Below are positions 50,029-56,280 of a DNA stretch of 56,280 bases, piece after piece. A program made the translations under genes and the position numbers. A model generated the notes under the pieces. That model was not told the origin of the DNA. It worked only from the letters and a program-made list of their open reading frames with translations, and did not search any database. Each line of letters starts with the position of its first letter. The first letter of the stretch is position 1. Origin of the DNA: an uncultured Saprospiraceae bacterium. Lineage in GTDB: Bacteria; Bacteroidota; Bacteroidia; Chitinophagales; Saprospiraceae. The stretch lies in the NCBI GenBank assembly GCA_937921825.1, contig CAKZVK010000030.1, positions 1 to 56,280 on the forward strand, written 5' to 3'.

Positions 50029-51583
50029 TCATTCAACAACAACTGCGGCAGTAACCGTACCTCTACCAGTTTCAATTTTCAGAATGTAGTGCCCTGGAAT
50101 TATAGCTTCTCCCACATCTAGCTTTAGACTATTAAGTCCAGAATCCAAAGGCTCCGCCTCTACTAACTTTTGCACTAAGTTTCCGGAAGAGCTTAATAAA
50201 GCAATAGAGCCAATTGTCGCACTATACAAAGTAAATTCTAGATTCAGAATACCATTAGTTGGATTTGGATAAACAGAGACGTTCTGGATTTGCTGTTCTA
50301 AACGTTCCGTACTAGACAAGTCTTCTGTCCTGTATCTCGCTAGCGAAAAAGAAATTGGATTCTGCTGATCTCCTGATGAACCGACACATAATAGTTTTCC
50401 ATCTGCCTGCAATGTTGATGTAGTTATAAAATCATTAAAACCAAAATCAGTGACTACCTTCCCATTGTCTCCAAAAGAGATATCCAACTGGCCATCTGAG
50501 TTATACCTGGCAATTGCATAATCGAAATCAGAGTTTATCTTTGTAGAACCCGAAAGAATTATTTTTCCATCTTCCTGCACTAATACAGAAGTGGCTCTAT
50601 CCATTTCTGAAAAGTTAGTAGCAACTCGGCCATTAGTTCCAAAGCTCGCATCCAAGCTACCCTCTTCACTTAATCTAAGGAGTCCAAAGTCTACTCCAGA
50701 GGCAGTCACAAACCTTGTTCCTAACACTATCTTATCATCGTCTTGAATGTACAGACTGGTTGCCTTTTCATTTATACCAGATTCACTCTCGAAAATACCA
50801 TCTACTCCAAATGAAGTATCCAGTAAGCAATTACTATCGTATTTGGCCAAGAATACCTTTGATGAGTCTGGGTCTTCTAAATTTACTGTTAAGCCACCTC
50901 CATAGATTTCTCCTTTAGAGCTGAGTCCAAGGAACTCAGTATTAGTTCCTCCTGTAGCTCTTACAGCTGCTGAACCATTATTTCCAAACAAACTATCAAT
51001 CGTACCTGTAGGGATGAGGCGTCTTATGGTGCTAGTAGATGGCTCAGGAAAATTATGATGGGTTCCAGTAATTAGTATATGCCCATCTTCTTGCAGAGCT
51101 ATCGCTTTATAATATTCGTCTACCTCAGGCAATTCACTAATCCATATACCATTATCAGCAAAAGTTGTATCCAAGTTGCCCTCTACACTTATCTTCATAA
51201 CTAGAGTCTTTCTTTTTTTCATGATCTCTGCTGAAAAAGCATAGCAAATATAAATTGTCCAGAATATCCATAGCACTGCTATTAACAATGTAGTCAGAAT
51301 TGTTATAAGTAAACTTACCTCCTTGTCCATATTCAGTATCTATCTGACCATTGGCCAAATATCTAACCACGACCACATTTTCGCCTCCAGAGCCAGAAAA
51401 ATCAGAACCTGCTAATAATATTTTACCATCCGATTGTACAGAAAGTCCGGTCGGTCTAGCAGTTGAGTTTTCAAAGACCGTAATTACTGTTCCATTATCA
51501 CCGAATGAAGTATCCAGTGTACCTGCTTGACTCATCAGCAAAGCACTACAGAAAAGTAGAACTAGTGTCTTGAATAATCTCAT
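50029..51583 (-). pseudogene. delta-60-repeat T9SS protein split by a frameshift
   Basis: Two overlapping minus-strand frames together make one gene. Frame A from ATG 51583 has signal peptide MRLFKTLVLLFCSALLMSQ, then TLDTSFGDNGTVITVF and GKILLAGSDFSGSGG, and runs to about SSAMDILDN before it turns to nonsense. The other frame picks up at about IYICYAFSAEIMKKRK and continues with NLDTTFADNG and three or more further repeats, ending in a T9SS sorting domain (VYPNPTNGILNLEF). The shift lies near 51245-51260, consistent with a one-base insertion. Delta-60 repeats are seven-bladed propeller-like domains of unknown role in secreted proteins. It is either a recent pseudogene or a sequencing error. 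Confidence 0.82.
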
Positions 51584-52207
51584 CTCTGTTCTTTAACTAT
51601 TGAGTCAACCTTGACCTCTCTAAAGCTACTGAATATCTATAACTTATTCCACAGGAATAATTTCCAAGCTTAATAGTAACATCCTTCTCACTGCTCATTA
51701 GTTCAGTTCCTATCAGCCTACTTGAGTTTGCAAGCTATTAAAACTCTGTCTATCACTGCAAAAAAAATTTGCAACTCCAACAATTAAAGTCCTCTAATCA
51801 AGTTACATATTCAGTCAGCCTTTATGAGGACTATGAAATAGGGCTTTTATGATCTCTGATAAAGCTAAGACTGTCTATCAAAATCGGCAATATTTAGGTC
51901 TGGATGACCAGCTAATTTCTTAATTAAAATCAGTTAAAAAATGAATGTAAGTCACGGCATGCCCCCCTACCCATAAAGGTTAACTCTTAACAGGTAATTC
52001 AAGTTTGCATTTTACTCAAGTCTACAGATGGACTTAGAGTAAACTACTGAAGTAAAATTTCTAGCTATAGTCTTCTATGCTACTGGTAGACCTTTGCCTT
52101 CATGTATCTACAGGTCCTTTTTGTGCAGAGGATACTGCTAATACGCTATGTGCCCTACTCAAGGCCTCTAGCAAGCACAACCATTATTCATTTCTAAAAA
52201 ACAAAAT
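51584..52207 (+). other. intergenic region upstream of gldM
   Basis: 624 bases with stop codons in all frames and no coding region. An eight-A run, a six-C run and several A/T-rich stretches are visible, but no exact TAnnTTTG promoter is apparent. The nearest candidates are weak. No RNA gene was recognised. Confidence 0.4.
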
Positions 52208-53803
52208 ATGTCATTACCGAAAGAACCCCGACAACTGATGATCAATATTATGTATTTGGTCCTTACCGCTATGCTGGCTTTAAATGTATCTGCAGAAATA
52301 TTTAATGCCTTCAAGGTTTTAGATCAAGGTCTGATCCAATCCAACTTAGCCCTAGATTATATGAATGAACCTATGGAGCAAGCGATTAGAGAAGCGGCAA
52401 AGGCTAAACCTTCTTTTCAGACCTATGCAGATAGGGTAAATCCAATAAGAGAAGAAGCGCAGACCCTAGCCAGATATATCACCGATATTAAAGACTCACT
52501 CATTACAGAATCCGGTGGTTACAAGCTAAATGCAGAGACTCAAGAGTTTACGACAGAGCTGAAAGGTGAAAAGAACGTAGATGTCACGACAAGAATTCTA
52601 GTAGATGATCCTAGGCAGCAAGGACTGAATGACGGGAAGGGAGAAGAACTCAAAGAGAAACTACTAGCCTTCAGAACGAAGATTGTAGAGTTTATAGATG
52701 ATACAGACAAGACACGATTTCAAGAGGAAATCGCTGTCAATGTAGATGATGAAACTTGGAAAGAAGCTGGGAAAGCCAGCTGGTCTCATATGAACTTTCA
52801 GAACATGCCAGTACAAGCCGTCATCCCCATATTCAACAAGTATCTTAATGACGTAAAATCTACAGAGGCCTCTGCACTTAACTACCTAGGCAAGAAAGTA
52901 GGGATCGGAAAAGAGGATGTTGTCTTTGGAGATTTTACAGTAGTCGCCGCTCCAGAAAAATCTTATGTAATCAAAGGCGAACCCTACAAAGCTGATATCA
53001 TCTTGACAGCTTCTGCAGGACCTGACTCAGGCACTAAAGTAAAATTCTCAGTGAACGACCGTCCTCTCCGATTAGATACTGAAGGTCGAGGACAGTACAT
53101 GATCAATACTTCAGTACCTGGACCACAGACCTACACAGCAAAGGCCACCGTCTATAACCCTGTTACTGATAAGACTGTGACCTACTCTAAGAAATTCACC
53201 TATGAAGTCGGTGAGAGATCAGTCGCCATCTCTCCTACAAAGATGAATGTCTTTTATATAGGGGTCGATAATCCAGTAGAAATTTCTGTAGCAGGCGCCA
53301 GCTCTAATTCTATGAAGGCTACTATCACTGGTGCCGGAGGCGGTATGATCAGTAAAGTCGCAGATGGTTCCTTCATCGTGAAGGTGAAAACACCAACTCG
53401 ACGCGATGAGTATGCCGAAGTCAAAGTCCAAGCAGAGGGCCTAAATGTCAGTAAGAAATTTAGAGTGAAAAGAATTCCTGATCCTATACCACAATTATCA
53501 AATTCTAAAGGCGGGGCTATGGGTAGTGGAGAATTCAGACTGCAGAAAGGTATCTTTCCTGTGCTCAAGAATTTTGATTTTGAGACAGAATGTGAAATTC
53601 TAGATTTCAGAATTGTACGAGTGCCAAAACATAAAGATGCTTCTGTCGTCTGTAATCAAGGTGGCAGATTTTCTGCAGAAGCTGCCGCCCTGATCAAGAA
53701 AGCCAATGTTTCTGACAAATACTATTTTGAAGATATCAAGTGTCAGTGTCCTGGAGATACGAGACCTAGAGACCTAGGTGTAATGGCCTTCAAAATAATC
53801 TAG
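52208..53803 (+). CDS. gldM: type IX secretion / gliding motor protein GldM
   Basis: 531 residues, as in GldM/PorM (about 515). The N-terminus reads PRQLMINIMYLVLTAMLALNVSAE, with the conserved arginine and a single transmembrane helix that sits inside the GldL ring. The long periplasmic part follows: four domains, ending in YFEDIKCQCPGDTRPRDL and FKII. GldM with GldL forms the proton-driven rotary motor that powers T9SS secretion and gliding. The typical neighbours gldK, gldL and gldN are absent. So it is either a second copy, or the usual gldKLMN cluster is split in this genome. Confidence 0.95.
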   Translation: MSLPKEPRQLMINIMYLVLTAMLALNVSAEIFNAFKVLDQGLIQSNLALDYMNEPMEQAIREAAKAKPSFQTYADRVNPIREEAQTLARYITDIKDSLITESGGYKLNAETQEFTTELKGEKNVDVTTRILVDDPRQQGLNDGKGEELKEKLLAFRTKIVEFIDDTDKTRFQEEIAVNVDDETWKEAGKASWSHMNFQNMPVQAVIPIFNKYLNDVKSTEASALNYLGKKVGIGKEDVVFGDFTVVAAPEKSYVIKGEPYKADIILTASAGPDSGTKVKFSVNDRPLRLDTEGRGQYMINTSVPGPQTYTAKATVYNPVTDKTVTYSKKFTYEVGERSVAISPTKMNVFYIGVDNPVEISVAGASSNSMKATITGAGGGMISKVADGSFIVKVKTPTRRDEYAEVKVQAEGLNVSKKFRVKRIPDPIPQLSNSKGGAMGSGEFRLQKGIFPVLKNFDFETECEILDFRIVRVPKHKDASVVCNQGGRFSAEAAALIKKANVSDKYYFEDIKCQCPGDTRPRDLGVMAFKII

Positions 53804-53835
53804 CGTATAAAATTCTTGAGTAGTAAGAATCAATA

Positions 53836-53867
53836 GGAGGCTATCCTAATGGGTAGCCTTCCTTCTT
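53836..53867 (+). terminator. probable bidirectional terminator after gldM
   Basis: GGAGGCTATCC pairs with GGGTAGCCTTCC with one bulged base and the loop TAAT, followed by TTCTT. The stem is imperfect and the T-run short. It is between convergent gldM and alcohol dehydrogenase genes. Confidence 0.5.
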
Positions 53868-53887
53868 AACACAATTGTACTTAAGCA

Positions 53888-54988
53888 TTACATCTCTAGA
53901 ATAGGCTTAATGGTTTTTCCATCTTTCATATCCTTGACTGCTTTATTGATATCCTTGAACTTGTAATACTTGACAAATTTATCAAACGGGAATCTTCCTT
54001 GCTGATACATTTCTATCAATTTAGGGATATATATCTTGACGGTACTGTCACCTTCTACTACGCCTACGACCTTCCTTCCAGTCAAAATCATATCATTTGC
54101 ATCAAAGGCATAATCTGTACCACCTGGCGGAGCTCCAACTATAGCTAGAGTACCTCTGTTAGCTAGTGCATTGAATCCTTGGTTGGCGACCTCTTTGACG
54201 CCTGTTGCTTCTACTGCATAGTCTACTCCAGCTTCTACAATCTCGCGTATGCCCTTTACTGCGTCTACTCTTTTACTATTGACGCTATGTGTAGCTCCTA
54301 GTTTTTTAGCAAGTGTCAGTCGCTTAGGATTAATATCTACTGCAATTATTTGAGAGCAACCAGCATTTTTAGCAGCCATAATAGCAGAGAGCCCGACAGA
54401 GCCGACACCAAAAACAGCGATGCTTGATCCAGGCTTAGGATTCAATGTATTCATGACTGTACCGGCTCCTGTCTGAATCCCACATCCAAGTGGCCCCATT
54501 AATTTTAAATCTACTTTTTTAGAAATCTTGACCGTATTTCTCTCATGTGCTATTGCGTAAGTCCCAAATGAAGACTGCTGAAAAAATGCTGCGTTGATTT
54601 TTTTCTTTCCATCCTTCATTATTGGATCATCGCCAGCTTGTCGCTCATTCGTAAAGTTGAGACCTTCGAATTTCATGCAGTATGCTGCATCTCCCTCCTG
54701 GCAAGGGCGACACCTGCCACATGATCCATAAGAAAGGACGACATGATCGCCTACCTGTACATCCGTTACATGGTCCCCTATTTTCTCGACGATACCAGCA
54801 CCTTCATGTCCTAGTACCACGGGATAGTTAGTGGGTAGATAGCCATCTTTCACTGAGAGATCAGTGTGGCATAATCCTGTGGCAACGATCTTGATAAGTA
54901 CCTCATGTGATTTGGGATCATCGATCTTCACCTTTCTTAATTCAAAATCTTTACCCTTTTTACTTACTACTGCTACTGTGGTTTCCAT
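53888..54988 (-). CDS. zinc-dependent alcohol dehydrogenase, aryl-alcohol type
   Basis: 366 residues from ATG 54988. The catalytic zinc site is Cys40, His61 and Glu62 (GLCHTDLS and GHEGAG), and the structural zinc site is Cys90, Cys93, Cys96 and Cys104 (CGRCRPC...YC). The NAD site is FGVGSVGLSAIMAAKNAG with Asp in AVDINPKRL, which favours NAD over NADP. It resembles benzyl/aryl-alcohol dehydrogenases (XylB-like). It oxidises alcohols to aldehydes or the reverse; substrate unknown. An ATG at 54997 would add three residues. It is a single gene converging on gldM. Confidence 0.92.
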   Translation of the reverse strand: METTVAVVSKKGKDFELRKVKIDDPKSHEVLIKIVATGLCHTDLSVKDGYLPTNYPVVLGHEGAGIVEKIGDHVTDVQVGDHVVLSYGSCGRCRPCQEGDAAYCMKFEGLNFTNERQAGDDPIMKDGKKKINAAFFQQSSFGTYAIAHERNTVKISKKVDLKLMGPLGCGIQTGAGTVMNTLNPKPGSSIAVFGVGSVGLSAIMAAKNAGCSQIIAVDINPKRLTLAKKLGATHSVNSKRVDAVKGIREIVEAGVDYAVEATGVKEVANQGFNALANRGTLAIVGAPPGGTDYAFDANDMILTGRKVVGVVEGDSTVKIYIPKLIEMYQQGRFPFDKFVKYYKFKDINKAVKDMKDGKTIKPILEM

Positions 54989-55058
54989 ATTATACACTTT
55001 TACGTTCTGTGTATACTATACTGACAGGAAACCTAGTTGTTCGATTTTGTAATGAAAA

Positions 55059-55793
55059 CTATTTATTCCTTGAATGACCTTTTACAACATACTGAAGTCC
55101 AATTAAAGCTTCTACATTTCTTAATATTATGCCCCCAGATTCTTCCGGTTTTTTTATTTGATTACTGAACCGCCCCTTACACAATATTCTAAGTTTTTCT
55201 CCAACCTGTAATTTGTAGCCGATTCCAATATTCATTCCTAGATATCCACCATTTCTAAAATAGCTTGAATTTATTGTTCGCACTTCAGGCTCATCTAGTA
55301 AAATTGGATTAAAGATATCTGACGTGTTATAGATCGTTGTTAATTGATAGTTCCACTGTCCAATATTCTCGTGCAAAAATTTGATGTCCCATCCAAGTTC
55401 TAAAAACATCCTACGGGATTCTGTGAAATACCTTTTAAATCCAATCATAAATTGATTGTTCTCTTCATGGAATTCTACTTTCCCAATTGTTGTGGCTGTT
55501 ATGCCTACTTGACTATTATAGCTAAAGGTTGAATAGTTCTCTATCGTTGATTTATTCTCAGTTCTATTAAGTTCAAAATTTAAACTCCATTTACTAGAAA
55601 CATCTTTTTCATAATTTAAACCGACGATGCATCCATGTTTGAAATGGTGAGTTGCATTTATAGATTCATTGGTATAAGTCATGTTATAATTTATACCAGA
55701 TTGAATGCCAAAATAATTATCACCTTTCTGGGAACACAACATGCCAACGAAGACAAAGTTGAAGATGAAAATTATGACAGTGTTTTTTCTCAT
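55059..55793 (-). CDS. hypothetical outer-membrane beta-barrel protein
   Basis: 244 residues with a signal peptide ending near GMLCSQ. The body is about ten predicted amphipathic strands (for example WSLNFELNRTE and MFLELGWDIKF) and many Tyr/Asn turns, as in the small PorT-like or OMP_b-brl_2 barrels. The C-terminal end (EALIGLQYVVKGHSRNK) has a final strand with a basic tail. It lies between the dehydrogenase and the toxin-antitoxin genes and shows no operon partner. Family assignment is by pattern only. Confidence 0.68.
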   Translation of the reverse strand: MRKNTVIIFIFNFVFVGMLCSQKGDNYFGIQSGINYNMTYTNESINATHHFKHGCIVGLNYEKDVSSKWSLNFELNRTENKSTIENYSTFSYNSQVGITATTIGKVEFHEENNQFMIGFKRYFTESRRMFLELGWDIKFLHENIGQWNYQLTTIYNTSDIFNPILLDEPEVRTINSSYFRNGGYLGMNIGIGYKLQVGEKLRILCKGRFSNQIKKPEESGGIILRNVEALIGLQYVVKGHSRNK

Positions 55794-55942
55794 TTTTTCA
55801 CTCTTAGTGAGCCTTAACTGATTGAAGGTATCCTATGTTCTGAAAATGGAAACATGGTCGTGGATAGGCTTATTATCGTTCGATCGTTACCACACCTTTG
55901 AATCTGTTTTTCCAATATTATATCTGTCAGATATACAAATTA

Positions 55943-56233
55943 TTATTGACCCATATTTACAGTTAGGTTACCTCCTAATGCCTTTATGACTTTGTGTATT
56001 GTTTCGAATTGTGGCTTTGAACCCTTTGATAGGGCTTTGTACAAGCTTGGCCGACTCATTCCAGTTTCTTTAGCAATATTTGTCATTCCTTTGGCTTTTG
56101 CGATATTACCTATTACCCCAATTAGGTCTTCTGTACTTCCTTCTTCCAAAGCATTATTTAGAAATTCTTCTATCATTATTTCATTATCAAGATATTCTGC
56201 AATGTCAAATTTGGATACTTTCACTTTAGCCAT
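55943..56233 (-). CDS. HigA-like addiction-module antitoxin
   Basis: 96 residues. A helix-turn-helix lies at about 52-75 (MTNIAKETGMSRPSLYKALSKG). The start FDIAEYLDNEIMIEEFLNNAL followed by the XRE-like HTH and the end GGNLTVN are characteristic of the addiction-module antidote family related to HigA (TIGR02684-like). It neutralises its partner toxin and represses their promoter. The gene lies two bases after the stop of the toxin, so the toxin comes first in the transcript, as usual for higBA-type modules. Confidence 0.85.
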   Translation of the reverse strand: MAKVKVSKFDIAEYLDNEIMIEEFLNNALEEGSTEDLIGVIGNIAKAKGMTNIAKETGMSRPSLYKALSKGSKPQFETIHKVIKALGGNLTVNMGQ

Positions 56234-56235
56234 TT

Positions 56236-56280
56236 CTAACGGGATTTAAATGTTTTTAAAATAGATTGAGCTCTTTTAAT
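56236..56280 (-). CDS. C-terminus of the partner toxin (HigB/RelE-like), truncated by the window edge
   Basis: Read from the minus strand the last 45 bases give IKRAQSILKTFKSR and a TAG stop at 56236-56238, two bases before the antitoxin start. The basic C-terminal helix and the order toxin-antitoxin fit the phage-derived Gp49/HigB toxin family, which cleaves mRNA at ribosomes. Most of the toxin is outside the window, so this is an inference from position and a short tail. Confidence 0.5.
   Translation of the reverse strand: MKRAQSILKTFKSR

Noticed and set aside
1-56280. tRNA genes, CRISPR arrays and insertion sequences
   Set aside because: No TTCGA-type T-arm with acceptor pairing, no regularly spaced repeats and no transposase or terminal inverted repeats were found by reading; a covariance-model scan would be decisive.

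Overview
The window is chromosomal DNA of a Bacteroidota bacterium, most likely a saprospiral or chitinophagal lineage (inference). The evidence is a GldM/PorM type IX secretion (T9SS) motor protein, a very long C25-peptidase sortase of the PorU2 kind, several secreted proteins ending in T9SS C-terminal sorting domains (motifs such as FPNP or YPNP followed by GxYxL), DUF5723-, DUF6702- and YugP-type proteins, Bacteroidota-type promoters (TAnnTTTG) and A/T-rich start regions without Shine-Dalgarno sequences. No rRNA, tRNA, CRISPR array or insertion sequence was recognised.

Layout. 0-3.4 kb: 3' end of a T9SS cargo gene, then mscS, rsmG and a glycosyltransferase on the minus strand. 3.6-13.1 kb: PorU2-like sortase, a polytopic membrane protein, a small unknown protein and RNase R. 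13.2-15.5 kb: the 3' remnant of a peptidase-S74 (tail-fibre chaperone) gene, an XRE-S24 self-cleaving repressor and recA, a plausible SOS pair. 15.5-24 kb: an exported DUF6702-like protein, a sulfatase/YHYH/MopE/T9SS fusion, a PaaE-type ferredoxin reductase, a TlpA/ResA thioredoxin, a lamin-tail-domain T9SS protein and a two-gene membrane/exported unit. 24-35 kb: housekeeping genes recQ, aroQ, rnpA, rpmH, rho, serS and frr, with a tandem pair of YugP-family zinc metallopeptidases. rpmH (51 aa) was found by reading the sequence between rnpA and rho. 33.6-39.1 kb: a lipoprotein, a DUF5723 outer-membrane protein, an SGNH hydrolase, an AraC regulator and a tandem-repeat cupredoxin-like protein.

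39.2-48.3 kb is the most interesting region. It is one compact minus-strand operon of ten genes: yceI, FAD oxidoreductase, SAM methyltransferase, type III polyketide synthase, FabL-like enoyl reductase, FabZ-like dehydratase, KAS II-like ketosynthase, acyl carrier protein, phosphopantetheinyl transferase and an RND/MMPL transporter. The enzymes together suggest that a dedicated dissociated (type II) fatty-acyl assembly line primes a type III PKS, that the product is methylated and oxidised, and that it is exported. A phenolic lipid, alkylresorcinol, alkylpyrone or alkylquinone is the likely class.

48.9-56.3 kb: an AhpD-like protein, a four-helix membrane protein, a frameshifted delta-60-repeat T9SS gene, a solitary gldM, a zinc alcohol dehydrogenase, a predicted outer-membrane barrel, and at the edge a HigA-like antitoxin with the last 14 codons of its toxin.
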